A stretch of 64,000 bases of DNA from Trematomus loennbergii (lineage: Eukaryota; Chordata; Actinopteri; Perciformes; Nototheniidae), in NCBI GenBank assembly GCA_012861695.1, contig JAAOOA010000156.1, positions 538,489 to 602,488 on the forward strand. Reading direction: 5' to 3'. Below the pieces are notes generated by a model that saw only the letters and a list, made by a program, of their open reading frames with translations, made no database searches and was not told where the DNA came from. Made by a program: the position numbers and the translations under genes. Below, piece after piece: positions 33,394 to 45,929 of the stretch (the stretch's first letter is position 1; every line of letters begins with the position of its first letter).

Positions 33394-34332
33394 CCCCCCC
33401 TTAAAAAGGAACACCATCCAAAGTAGCAACCAACACAGAACAATATTTAATATATATAATATATATAAACATTTAGTATGACATGTAACATATAATAAAA
33501 ACATGAGAATACAGTAAAGAAAATGTCATGCAAAAAGTCAAAATATAGTATATGTAGCAACATAAATATAAATAATAAAAAGCTAATGATAGAAAGTCCT
33601 ATTTTGGTTCAGTATGACTGCAATCAATAATTGATCCACCAATCCTGTAACAGCATCCAAGAATCAGTCAGACTCTAATTAGTAATCAAGTCATTTCCAA
33701 AGCGTCTGTCTTCTGTCCCTGACCCAACAGACCCTCAGTACAGTGACACCAAGGACGTCTGTTATGACTCACATAATCCTCTGGTTCAGTCATAAATAAT
33801 TGCCTACATTCAGGGTTAAATTGGGTTATTTTAAAGTGGGTCGCATTTCAAAGTTAAGTGTACCAACTTGGTGTACTTTGAGATCAACTTTAACAGGATA
33901 GATTGTGCTGTACATGTAAACAGTGTATTCAATAAACAAACACGTGTTCTACATGAATGATCATAACATATTATTCATTACCCAGCATAAAGAAGACATC
34001 TGCACAGCATGGTAAAAGAGACAGGGTCCATGTTTGAAGAAGGGGGGTTGTGTGTGTGTTTGTGATGATGTTGACGTATTCTTTATGAGTATTTCGACAT
34101 ACTACACAGAGGTGGGAGAAGGTCATGTAAAAAGGAAGGAGAAGATGAAGCGAAGGAGATGAAGAGATTGAAGAAGGGGATGAGGAGATAAGACATGCCA
34201 ATCTGAGGCAGGGAGAGAGCAGACTGTAGAAGAAATGCAACAAGGGAAGACAGGAGACATTGTGAAAGGATAACAGGTGGGAGGTGTAAAGGAAACACAG
34301 AGAAGATGATGCATGACTGAAGGAGATAATTG
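33394..34332. other. Spacer between duplication units
   Basis: About 0.9 kb of AT-rich sequence, then purine-rich sequence from about 34110. It may include internal sequence of the truncated LTR element on its left. Short ORFs on the minus strand are low-complexity (Ser/Leu/Phe) products of the purine-rich tract. Its counterpart, if any, would lie left of the window. Confidence 0.5.
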
Positions 34333-35555
34333 AGAGGAGAGAAGAACAGATGAAAAGAGGAAAAAGGTAGTTGGAGAAGAGGAATGACATAAAGACAAGG
34401 AGTAGAGGAGATGAAATTAGGGGGAAAACAGGGGGAGAAATTGCGAAAAACTGATGTATAAGAGGAAACGTGAGGTGGAGAAGAAGGAAAGGGGGGAAGG
34501 AGAAAGCGGGCCTGGTTTGGTCCGGCCTGCTTAAACCGTGCTGCAGTGGAAAAGCACCATAAGTGTGTTGCTGAACTTAGAGGAAAAATGCAGAAAAGTT
34601 AAATTAATTAAAATTATAATTGTTAAAGCTCAAATGCATTGCACTGACTTTGTTGGAAAACTTGAAAGTGAAATGTAAATCTGCATTAGCACTAATTATA
34701 GAAAAAGACAAGTCACTCCAACTTAGCTGAAGTCACAAAGACTAAAATTTGATTTTCCCTGTCGCGCAGAAACAAATCCGTCCAAATAACACGTGTCAGT
34801 TCATGTGACTTGATTACATTCCTTTCCAATTAGCCAGTTAGCAAACAACACCAAACAAACTCCAAATCAGGGACATGTTGCCATAGGCAGATTTTGCGGG
34901 GGGTCAGGGGGGCATTGCCCCCCCTAGTGGCTGAAATATGTTACAGCATTACTACGTCGAAAACTGTTCCAATACAAATATTTCGTATATAATATTTTAA
35001 TAAGGTAGGACACTGGTTAATAATATTGTACGTGTTCAAGTAACCAAGGGATATAGTAGTTATCAAATAAGTATAAGATGTGCACAGTTATGATAAGTTT
35101 TACAGTTATGTAATGCACTGTGTTGTTGGGGGGAGAGACCGCCCCTTCCATATGAGTGTGTGTGTACGGCGGGCATGGAAAAGTCATACTCAGTGCGGTG
35201 AGCGCTGGCTTTATTGCTACTGTATCCGTAGCACCCCACGCAATAGTTGGGACTGTGTACTGACGTCAGTAAAAAAGGTTTGCCCCACCATGCGCAAATG
35301 TCAAACTCCGCCTATGCATGTTGCTCTGCTTCCCATCTTAATACCTTTCCTCCATCAGGGACAGGAACTTAGTGAATGTAGGTAAATGAAAAACACTTAA
35401 GAGGACTCACTACAGGTAAATATAGCATCTCAACCAAGAATCCAGGCTAATTAAAATAGACTTTATCATTTGGGGACTTGTACTTGGTAATCGTCTCTCA
35501 CCTGGGGGCCTGTCAAAGGGGACATTTGTCCCTCAAACATTATTCTTTTCAACAG
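34333..35555. other. Unit B left end, no gene recognised
   Basis: The counterpart of 768-1943, with extra bases near 34415-34450 and 34895-34920. No gene is supported. Confidence 0.55.
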
Positions 35556-35705
35556 GAGAGCGGACCTGTTGCTTCTTTAGAGAATCACAGAGCTCAGAAA
35601 AAGGAGAAGAGATGCCTTGAAACAGAAACGCATGACATCTCTCTTTCTGTCTGTTACTGCTTTCACACTGAGCTGCAGTCGATACTCCAACCTGTGGTCA
35701 GAGAG
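35556..35705 (+). other. Candidate 150-bp internal exon (unit B)
   Basis: Identical to 1944-2093, including both splice signals and the phase 0 frame. Product not recognised. Confidence 0.35.
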
Positions 35706-36740
35706 GTGAGTTATCGAACACAAATCTCTGTCAAAGTGCAATCTATCCACTGTCTCACCATGAATACAAACAACAAACATATTCTCATGTTCATAATGGG
35801 TCCATCCCAACACTTTGTTGCATCTAGATGGATCTCAAAGTAAAGACATCTTTAGTTCTTCTCTAGTCTTGTTGTGGTCATTTAACATCTTGCCAAGGAC
35901 AACAGTTGAAAATTAGCCTGCTGGCTAATACTGGCTCATTTACAGCAATGTGGATTAATGTGCACTGTCCTTTAATTAAATAAACAAACAAACAAACAAA
36001 CATACAATACGGACCAAGTGAGTTTTATAGGTAACAGGAACTTGTTGTCTCTGATACATCGGGGTTCATACTATAACTGTGGTACATTCAGCTGGTTGCA
36101 ATAACGATGAAAATGGCTGATATGCTAAAGTCATAATAAAATTGTATAAGGCAAGACAAGATATGACATTCTAGAATCAGAATGATTGCATTAGGAGGAT
36201 ATATTAGGGTAATGTTCAGCTTCATGTTTATAATCATCTAAGTCGCTCCCAATGACTCGTAAAAACAATAATTTGGACAAGAGGTTCACATAAAGTAATG
36301 AAAGATTTTTTATTTATTTAAATCTGATGGTCTTTGCAGGATCACAGCATTGTTTACAGAGATGCAAAAATGAACTTTTAACATGATAATAAACATCTGT
36401 TCTTGCATGCTTTGTTATTAGTACACAGTGTATTTCACAGATCATAAAGTTCATTAAAGTGATAAGATCACAACATTTCTCAGTATCTCATTAAATGCAT
36501 TGTTATTAACTTTAACAAACCACAACACAAATAAATACATGAACGATAACCACACATCTTGAGTGATTGTCATTAATAAAGTTTTTCAGTTCAATAATAT
36601 TAATAATCATAAACGTGCGACAACTCATCGACTAATTGCCTGAATTGTATAGGCAGCCCGTGATTCAACACAGTGTGTTCCCTCTTCAGTTAGCAGTCCT
36701 TTAACTTAGTCACCAACATATCATACATGTGTTCATATGT
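35706..36740. other. AT-rich intergenic DNA (B)
   Basis: The counterpart of 2094-3112, with two small insertions near 36047 and 36067. No gene is seen. Confidence 0.55.
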
Positions 36741-36744
36741 TTAA

Positions 36745-37231
36745 AGTGGACCTATCATGCTATATTTGAATAATATAGTGTAGGACCATACCTATATAAG
36801 GCATATTTATACTTTTTTTTTTTCAAAATACCAAACAGATCATGCATTTTAGCCATGCCTCATTTTGCTCAATTTGACAATTTCTAGCTGTTTTTGCAAG
36901 GGCAGATTCTGTGAGAACAGCACCATCTACATGCCTGGCATATGTACTACAGCGTCTCCAGCGCTTTCGAACGGCAATGGCCGTGGCCGTCTCCTCCTGA
37001 TTGGTGGAGTTGGCCCAATAGCCGTAGCCCCACTGTCCTGACGTCAGGACAGTGTTCAAATCAGTATCAGTTTTTATCAGATCCGTTGCAGCCCCTTTTT
37101 TAGAGATTTGGGTATGGAGGAAAATAGAGAGGGTTGTGTTTTCTGACACTTGGTGAGTTCCCTGGAACACCGGGGACACATATTCATGTATAAAAGACGT
37201 ACAAAAGTGCATTTTGCATGATAGGTCCCCT
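36745..37231 (+). mobile_element. piggyBac-type MITE (unit B)
   Basis: The duplicate of 3117-3601, flanked by TTAA at 36741-36744 and 37232-37235. It differs only by a TA indel near its left end. Confidence 0.8.
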
Positions 37232-37235
37232 TTAA

Positions 37236-37760
37236 GTGGGTTGGAGACATTTAACACAAACTTTTCTAATTTTAATTAGATTTATTTTTATTTTTATTCA
37301 ATGAAAAAACATATCTGAATTCAATGCCTGACTTTTTGAGACTTGGCAATTCAATTCTACAAAATAAAAGAGCACTTAAAAAGTTAATTTAGACAAATGT
37401 AATGCGGGAAAACCTGAACACCAGGGAAAGCCCAAACTGATAGATAATTGAGAGGGTGTAGAAGAAAAGGGTGAAGGAGGAAGGGTGGATAGAGGGAGAA
37501 GGATAAGGTGGATGAAGAAAGGATTCAAGTAGATGGAGGAGGAAGGGGAAAGAGAGGGACTTGTGGAGGTATTTCTTAAGCGTTTTTTTTTTATATCACT
37601 CGATATAAAGTGGGAAAACCCGGCACTCCGGGAGAAAACCCTATATAGAAATACGATAGAGAGGGTGAGGAGGAAGGGTAGATGGAGGTGGGGTGAGGAA
37701 GATGAAGGAGAAGAGAGATGAAGAGTGGGAAGAAAAGGCAGCTACTGTCGCCGTAGACAA
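37236..37760 (-). other. Likely 3' untranslated region of the coiled-coil gene (B)
   Basis: The counterpart of 3606-4134, with a few bases missing near 37563. A candidate AATAAA on the minus strand is at 37281-37286. Confidence 0.4.
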
Positions 37761-40057
37761 CTAGCAGTGGCTTCTATCATACTCCTCTCTTTTCTTCTCT
37801 TTCTTCTTATCCTTTTTGCTTTTCTTCCCCATACGTACCTTTCCTTCCGCGGGGGTCTTCTTTGGGTCAGAGACTTCTTCTGGGTCCTTCGTCTGTTCCT
37901 CTTTCAGCAGCACTTCCTCTTCTGCCTCTGCCTTCTTTAGGTCAGAGACTTCTTCCAGTTCCTTCACCTCTTCCTCCACCTTCTTCTCTCTGGTTTTGCA
38001 GCTCTGGTCTTTCAGCACTGCCGCCCAGGTACGTTTTTTCTCCTCTCCGCTTTCCATTTTCTGCAGACCCACCTCTCCTGCCTCGGTCTTCGGTAAGTCG
38101 GGGAACTCTTCCACTTCTTTCTTCTCATCCGTCACCTCTGAGGTTTCACAGCTCTGGACTATATTGGCCAGGCTGTCCATCTCATTTACGATAATCCCCA
38201 TCGCTTTCAACGCCTTTTCTCTTTTCCTCTCATGTTTTTTCTTGTTTCTGTTTTTTTCTTTCTGCAGCATTTCCTCTTCTGCCTCGGTCTGCTTTAAGTC
38301 GGAGACTTCTTCCAGTTCCTTCACCTCTTCCTCCACCTTCTTCTCTCTGGTTTTGCAGCTCTTGTCTTTATTGGCCACCACTGCTGCCCAGCTACGTTTG
38401 GTCTCCTCTCCGCTTTCCATTTCCTGGAGGCCTGCCTCTCCTGCCTCGGTCTGATTTAAGTCGGGGGACTCTTCTGGTTCTTTCTCCTCTTCCTCTTCCT
38501 CTGGGGTTTCACAGATCTGGTCTTTATTGGCCAGGTTGTCCTCTGTCGGTTTTACCTTCGCCATCGGTGTGAAGTTAATTTCCCAGCAATTTGGTGTCTC
38601 AACAACAAGGTCATTTATGGACTCCTCCTGTGGTTTGATCAATTCCTCATCCAAGCGAAGCTGTTTCTCAGCCTGGGCCTCAGGGAACTTCTCGTCCAGT
38701 TTGATATCCTTGACTCTTTTCCTCTGTTGTTTTTTCTTCTTTCTGCTTTTCTCTTTCTGCAGCACTACCTCTTCGGTGTTCTTTAAGAAGAAGACCTCTT
38801 CTGGTTCCTTCTTCTCATCCTCCACCTCTGTGGTTTCACAGCTCTGGTCTTTAATGGCCACCGCTGCCACGAGGCTAAGTTTGATCTCCTCTCCGCTTTC
38901 CTCTGTCTGCAGCTCTTCCTCTGCTTCCTCGGTCTTTGGGAAGACTGGGAACTCTTCTGGTTCTTTCTTCTCATCCTCCACCTCTGGAGTCTCAACTACG
39001 TCCTGTGTGGACTCCTCCTCTTCATCCTCCACCTCTGGAGTCTGAACTACGTCCTGTGTGGACTCCTCCTCTTCATCCTCCACCTCTGGAGTCTGAACCA
39101 CGTCCTGTGTGGACTCCTCCTCTTCATCCTCCACCTCTTGAGTCTGAACCACGTCCTGTGTGGACTCATCCTCAGTGAACTTCTCCTCCTGATCTTCACT
39201 TATCTCGATCAAGGTGACTTCCTCTGCCTGGCTGTGATGTGTCTCAGCTAGGTCCTCAATGGATTTCTCCTCTGGATTCTTAATGTGATCCTCCATCTTT
39301 TGGACTTCTGTCACCATCACTGTCTCCCCGTTTTGTTGTTCCTCAGCCGGGCCCTGGGTTAACTTCTCCTCCAGGTTGTTTTCGACCTTGACTTCCTCCT
39401 CCAGGATTTCTTGCTTCACAGCCAGGACCTTTGTGGACATTTCCTCCAGATGTGACTTTTTGTCCTCAATCTTCTGGAATTTATCCTTAATCAATTTGCT
39501 TAGAGAAGCCCAGCTCTCTTTTTCTCTGCCGTGTCTTTTCTAATCCTCTCTGCCAGGGACTTGTTATCTTTCTCAACGCTTTCAACGTTTGTCACCTTTT
39601 TCTCTTCCAGGCTCTTTGAAGATTCCTCCTTCAGTGCATTGTATTTCTCCTGCCAGTTTGTGGACACTGAGAGACTGTGAGAGAGAGACTCCTTCTCCTG
39701 TTTCAGACCCATGATTTCAGAGTCCTTCTGGTGGATCTGTTCCTGCCAGCCATTCTCAGCTCGCACAAATCCGGCATTGTTTTGCACCAGCAGCTGGTTT
39801 GCTTGTGTCAGACCCTTTATTACAGCTTCCCTCTGCTCGATCCTGGTAATCACCATATTCTGGTGATAAGACCAACTCACCTCCCAGTGCATGTTTTTCA
39901 CTGCCAGGTCCTTTGCGTACTTGTCCAGAAGTTCATATTTGAACTCCCAGTGTTTGATAACCTCTACAAGTTTAGCTTTGCTGAAGGTATTTGTGGCCTC
40001 TGTGAGCCTCTGAGCGGCTTCCTGCTCACACACTACTGGGCTAATTATTCCAGCCAT
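37761..40057 (-). pseudogene. Acidic/basic repeat coiled-coil protein gene, copy B (one frameshift)
   Basis: Same gene as at 4135-6378. Only one break is seen: a base missing near 39518 (ctctctttttctc here, ctctctcttttctc in A). It separates a 185-codon N-terminal frame (start 40057) from a 577-codon frame (37761-39494). Apart from that point the gene would encode roughly 765 residues. The N-terminal third is coiled-coil-like, the central acidic region has four 17-residue STQDVVQTPEVEDEEEE-type repeats, and the C-terminal half has two longer modules (WAAV...SCKTREKKVEEEVKELEE). The C-terminus is lysine-rich (KSKKDKKKEKKREE). No domain of known function is recognised. Open frame over this length in a highly biased sequence suggests it was recently functional, or still is if the indel is a consensus error. 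Confidence 0.7.
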
Positions 40058-40818
40058 GGCACAGTTTGTTTTGACTTGAATTGTGCGTAGTTAGAATAAT
40101 TGAAGTGTGTCTGTACGAAACCGTGTTTCTTTGTAGAAAACGGTAACTGTCTTTAGTAGATTTTATCTCTGTAAAAGACTGTATTGTTCGTATGTTGAAT
40201 GTAGTTTTCTCTAGAAGTTAGTGTATCTAGTGAATCCGAATAACCTGCAATTAACACGACCTTTCCTAGGGAGTTCCAGAATATAAATGTGAATCACCCT
40301 TGCATGTTTTGAATGTTCCGAATTCCAATCCAACATCAAGGCAGATGATGTCATAATTTATCTGGTGATGACGTTATGACATCATCAGCAGAGGATGTCA
40401 TGAGGTGTAGGTGCTTGGATGTTCTTTATCGTGGCCTTCAAAATGGATTCTTAATTGAAGTGTAAAATAACAATACCCAACACCATGTTCACTTCAAGCA
40501 TTTAAATATATTACTATTATGTTAATTAACCTAAGGTAAAATGTGAAATAAATTGATGAATTTTTTATTTGCTTTGTCTATTTTCTATGATTTCTCAAGT
40601 GTTAGAATCACTTACGGGTGGCAGTTGTTTAGATATGATTTTAAGCTAATTGCAATTCAAATATGTTGATTATATACAATTTATATTTTCAGAAGGAAAT
40701 TTAAATCAACAAAGAAGTCATGTTCAAGGAATCTCTGTTACGATACATTATTCATCACCAAACTTTTTAATCTGCTCAGTTATTATATATATTATTAGCA
40801 TGTTTTCCTTTTCTTCAA
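40058..40818. other. 5' flank of the coiled-coil gene (B)
   Basis: The counterpart of 6379-7142, AT-rich, with the CRE-like cluster at 40345-40401. Confidence 0.4.
40345..40401 (-). promoter_or_regulatory. Cluster of CRE/ATF-like palindromes (B)
   Basis: The same arrangement as in unit A. Two sites carry substitutions (TGATGTCATAA, GGATGTCATG). The central TGATGACGTTATGACATCA is unchanged. Confidence 0.4.
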
Positions 40819-41067
40819 GGTTCAAGGTTCAAGGCTTTTATTGGTCATACGTACATAGCTACAGTGTAGTTATGACAATGACAATCTTAGGTCACAGGCT
40901 CCTCCAACAGTGCAACACAATAAAACAGAAAAATAGTGCAAGTAAATAAGTACAAATTGTAAAATAGTGAAAAAGTGCAATAAGAGTCTATATACAAGTG
41001 ATTGGAATATGATATATTAGATAAATAATTGTTAAGTTGCAGCCAGATTAATGTTATGGATATTGTT
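40819..41067. mobile_element. Possible non-LTR retroposon 3'-tail remnant (B)
   Basis: The counterpart of 7143-7389. No ORF or target duplication is seen. Confidence 0.25.
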
Positions 41068-41107
41068 TCAAAAGTGCAGGTGTGACAGAGACACTCAAGA
41101 GACACTC

Positions 41108-41825
41108 AGGCCCAATCCCAAACCCCCCCTACACCCTACCCCTACACACTACCCCTCCGTTTGCGCGTTCGCGCGGAGGGTCCGCCACATTAAGTGCTGT
41201 TCCAAACCAACGAGTGTGGAGAGGTGTGGAGGGGGAGTGGGCTATCAAGTCCTCAAACAGCGAGTCTGCATCGGTGCTGACTTGAGACTGGTCTCTACCT
41301 GACCGGAGTCACGCTGTGTGTGTCTGTCAGGAAACACGCTGTTTACAAGTAGTTCCAGCAAACATCCACTGATAAATTGCGATGTTAACAACCTCATGAT
41401 AACCTCATATTTTTTTAACTTAGGATCATACCTGTGTTTAGTCTAGAAAAAGGTAAATGTGTGCATTTTATTATAAAGTTGTGTATATTTACAGACTGTT
41501 GCAAAAACTAAGAAGCTTATAAACATCAGGTTTAAAACTAAAAGAGCTTTACAAAAAAGTAACACAATGAAAGATGTTTGGAGTTTTATTTGAGTTCTTA
41601 ATTTACATTTTTTGTCTAAGAGATGCTGATTTGAAACCGTTGTTACATACAGTTACGGCATTTCCTGTTTCTGCCGGAGAGAGGGGAGTTTGTCCCAAAG
41701 CTTGCCGCTGTATTTACTCCCTCCATCTGACAGGAGGAGCCTCGTTGAGCTGCGAGTGTGGCTCCAGACGGAGTTCACTCCGCCACGGAGGGGTAGGGTC
41801 GAGGGAGTGGTTTGGGATTGGGCCT
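41108..41825. mobile_element. MITE with AGGCCCAATCCC ends (B only)
   Basis: The 718-bp element starts AGGCCCAATCCCAAACC and ends with the inverse (GGTTTGGGATTGGGCCT). It is absent from unit A at the same place (7417), so it inserted after the duplication. A relative in the opposite orientation is at 58953-59581. No transposase is seen and the target duplication is obscured by the surrounding decamer repeat. Confidence 0.75.
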
Positions 41826-42006
41826 CAGAGACACTCATGCCCCTTTCACACCAACGCGTTTTCAGCGCCGGCTCGGAGCTAGAGCCTGAAAAGTACCGTT
41901 TTTTCTTCTTCACACCGCAGCGGCGCCGCCTCTTAGCTCCGGAATCCGGTTCGTTTCCAGCTCCAAAAAATTGTCGGTCGAGAAGCAAGACTCCGGAGCT
42001 AAGAGG

Positions 42007-42411
42007 ACACTCAGAGACTCTCAGAGACGCTCAGAGACACTCAGAGACGCTCAGAGACACTCAGAGACACTCAGAGACTCTCAGAGACGCTCAGAGACAC
42101 TCAGAGACTCTCAGAGACACTCAGAGACACTCAGAGACACTCAGAGACGCTCAGAGACACTCAGAGACACTCAGAGACGCTCAGAGACACTCAGAGACTC
42201 TCAGAGACTCTCAGAGACACTCAGAGACGCTCAGAGACTCTCAGAGACTCTCAGAGACACTCAGAGACGCTCAGAGACACTCAGAGACTCTCAGAGACAC
42301 TCAGAGACTCTCAGAGACGCTCAGAGACACTCAGAGACTCTCAGAGACTCTCAGAGACACTCAGAGACGCTCAGAGACACTCAGAGACTCTCAGAGACGC
42401 TCAGAGACAGA
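42007..42411. repeat. Decamer minisatellite CNCTCAGAGA, 40 units (B)
   Basis: Forty 10-bp units vary only at the second base (A, T or G). The first nine units have the same order as the whole A array (A T G A G A A T G), and the last ones also end in A T G. The long plus-strand ORFs across it arise because neither frame of the decamer contains a stop. Confidence 0.95.
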
Positions 42412-43930
42412 TTTGTGCGTCTGTTGCTTTACTGTAAATTGTGAATATACTGATAAACAAAAACAGGCAACAGTGTTGGACTTATGAGGTGTTGATATCC
42501 TTGTTTCAGCTGTAAATATAAAAACATGTAAATGTTGATTTCATGTCTTTGTAGCGATCTATGGCGAAATAATGAAGGTCTCAATACTGTATCCTCTTGT
42601 GGTTGGGTGTTCCTTAGAGGGAGATGGGTACTCGTATGTAAAAGACTTGAAATTGGAAGGATGTTGTTTTATATCAGACAGTATTTATTTGTTTGTGATC
42701 ATATGATTTCTCCCATTTTAAAAGGTAATCCACTAACCCTCCAAGGAATTCCTTCAACCTCCAATTGACTACTTTCCACAATTGTGCAGTTTTTATATCC
42801 CCCTCTTTAAAGGATTAAGCTTTCACATTGTAAGGTCTTTGGTGGGAAAATAACTTCAGTGAATATTAAAATATAGGTGCTTCAGTTTGGGCGAATTTTC
42901 TCCAAGTCAGATTTTATGAGCTGAGTCGTGGATCTTGTTGGGTTCAGAATTCCAGAAAAGACAGACAACTTCTAAGTTTAACTATTTATTGGAAAGAGAG
43001 CAAAATATATATATCACTTGGCCAAGGACTCCGTCAGGTCATAGCAATCACAGACAGCAAAGCTGTAATCTGTCAGCACCATATCCGTAAAAATACATTT
43101 TATTACACAGGGCGTTGCCCGTACATTTATGATTGGTCAAGATTAGATGAAGAGATACCATGGTTTAGACTTGGTTCTCTTTGGTTGGTGCGCAGACTCA
43201 GATAGAGTCTCTTGGCAACACAACCTTCCAATCAGCATTCGGCCGGCCTGTGGAAGTCCCTCCCTACTCTGGCATCATCATACGTAATTTGTTTTCGCTA
43301 ACGTTTCTTCAGATATAGCGGGAAACCATAATGTTGCTTCCTAGCTTTGTGGGGGAGCGCGGCTTCCATGCGATTCAAGGCCGGTGCGATGTGCTGTTCT
43401 GACTACCTCTTTTTATTCTCTCAGTCTCTGCACCTGACCTTGGTACTTTCAATATTGCACGCTAAACACTTTCTCATGTGACTTTTCCCTTCGTTCCTAT
43501 CCTCCCCATCAAAACTTGGGGGGGGGTGATTGAGTCTATTTATTCCAAAGTCACAGCCACATAAATGAGCACAATAAGCTTATTGCAGATTTCAGAGGGT
43601 GAAAAGAGGTGCTGCAGCACAGGCAGTATGAGAAAAATGAAAAGCTTTTTGAACATTAAAGCATGGAGACATGTCACAGGAGAGACACTAAATACAAATA
43701 TGAACCTGAAAATAAGAAGAATATAGCCCCTTTAAGGTTAGACAGTCCTCCATTTAACTTGAAACAGTTGACCTTTCTTACTTTCCAGTTCACAAGAATA
43801 AAGATTTTAGTTTAGTTTGTGCAAAAATAGAATTGATGCCATTAGGCGGGAAGCAGCTGGACTTAAGGCTAATACTTGTTCAAGATCCATGCAGGCCTTT
43901 CTCAAAGCTACTGTACACACTGTACTGCAG
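42412..43930. other. Intergenic DNA without recognised gene (B)
   Basis: The counterpart of 7660-9180. No gene is supported. Confidence 0.55.
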
Positions 43931-44781
43931 GCAGGGGCGGATCTACCGGGGTGGCATGGGGTGGCAACTGGCAAAATAGCATTGCCACCCCAGCTGCCAC
44001 CCCAGTTGGTATCTTTGTTTTGAAAGAAAAGATGTGGCTCATCGGACATTTATGAGAGAAAATCTCTAATGTCCGAGTGCAAGTGAATGCAGCACAAGAC
44101 GCGAGTCTTGTAACCCCTCCCCGGCCCTGGCACGAGCTTGGAAATATGATTGGCGGCGATTTCATTGTCATTCAAGTTTGGCTGTACTCAGCATTGAATC
44201 AAAACGCACTAAGTTAGCTGAATACACGTTTTTTAACCCTAACTGATGCAGTTAGTCACTTCTTTAATGTTTGTTCTTTCTGATGTAAAGTCAAGGTTGT
44301 AACTGTTTGCAGTAAAGTCGTGGGGCGCTGAACTGTTCCTTTGAATCTTTTTGAATTTTGATACATGATAGTAATTACTTGTCTTTCAAGTTTGAAGGAG
44401 GGTGAGCAAGCATCTTGAGGAACATCATCATTAACTCCTCCAAAAAATATAGTTTATTCAATAATACATTAATATGTGAATCATAACAGTGATTGACAGC
44501 TGATAGGAATAATATGATTGTTAATATTATCATATTAATTCAGACAAACATCGATGAGACAGTTAATTAATGTACTTATTGCAGCAGTCTTCATAGATTT
44601 GGTACCCCTGCTGGTCTAAGAATGAAACAAACTCATTCAGTTATTGTTCAGTTAAAATGCATAAAATGATGTCTGCCACCTTATATATTTATATGTAAGG
44701 CTTTACTGATGTGCCACAATAATGTCACCTATGTTATTGAGTTAAAATATTAATATTGTGGCTTTCCAAGTTAACATTGAT
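43931..44781. other. GC-rich hairpin followed by AT-rich intergenic DNA (B)
   Basis: The counterpart of 9190-10040. The inverted repeat of GGGGTGGCA type is at about 43949-44007. No gene is supported. Confidence 0.5.
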
Positions 44782-45929
44782 TAATGTTGCGTTTCCACTT
44801 GGCGTATTTCCGGCTAGCGGGTACTATTTCACAGTTTTTCTGGCCCCATAAAATCGAGGTTCTTTCCGGCCCAACAACCAGGCTGAGTCAGGCTGAGTAT
44901 GCTAAACTAGAGAGAGAATCGCTGGCAAGGGGGCTACAACTACAACAAAATGAACATATTTGACCGTGATTTAATTGTAATACACATTTCAAAATGATGC
45001 CGAAGTAACAGCATACTGATACCGGTTACTAAAAACCATGAATTAATGCTTTGACGGCAGGCAAAAAACCTTTTAAAATGCGTGTTGTCTAAATGGAGAT
45101 CGGCTAAGCTAACGCAGTATATGCTCCGACCGTCCACACTCACAACAACGGCCTATACAGACATAAATAAACCAGCGACTGTATTCGCCATGACACAGAC
45201 AGTCTAAAATACGGTAAAAAAAAGCGGTAAAATACCTCCGTTAAAACTATTCCCTACTACTTTATAACCCAGCGGTTATGTAAGAGTAAGTTACTAATGC
45301 GCCTATTTGATATTAATTCTCTATATGTATTTCGCCGTTTGTTTTACTGTGAGCAATGAATTATCTTTCAACAATCTTAGTGTACCCAATTTAAACTCAT
45401 AGTCTGCAGTTACAGCATCGAGTTGTTATTATACAAAATTAAGTGCAAACTATATTTTTCATGCTTATGCAACGCTATCCATGTTGGAATCTGCAGGAGA
45501 GTTAACGTTAGCTCTCAGTTAGAGATGGGCGAGTCCTGATTCATCCGGATCATTAACCCGGATCCTAGAAATGAGCTGGTCGTGACGAGTCTCCCCTCTC
45601 CATTAACCCGAGTCCTTGAGTCCCACACTTGGTGTGACGTACAAATTAAAACTATAAATTGCGTCACTCGCTACTCTCTTTATAACATGTAAAATCACAT
45701 TACAACGTACCCCAGTCCATCTACCTACCCTTTAGTAAGTATACAGGATAGCTGCCTGCCAGAAGTTATCGTTTGGCTCAGGGGAGGGGACGCGGATCAG
45801 TGAAACTTCCTGCAGACTCGTGGGGACTCAGAGGAGCCGACGGCTCCTAACCGTAATAGCATAGCAGATCCAGCGATCTCGTCATGTGCACGAGCATAGC
45901 CCCTCCTCCAGCACCCGGCTCCCGCGCTA

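Noticed and set aside
42007..42411. Regular repeats that might suggest a CRISPR-like array
   Set aside because: The units are contiguous 10-mers without spacers in a vertebrate genome, so this is a minisatellite.
41690..42487. 265- and 157-codon ORFs full of SETLRD and similar repeats
   Set aside because: They are produced by the decamer minisatellite, which contains no stop in any plus frame. Unit A has only nine repeats and no such ORF.
43807..44171. ORFs of 68-87 codons around the GGGGTGGC hairpin (also 9064-9306)
   Set aside because: They cross a GC-rich inverted repeat of transposon type on both strands, with no family resemblance.
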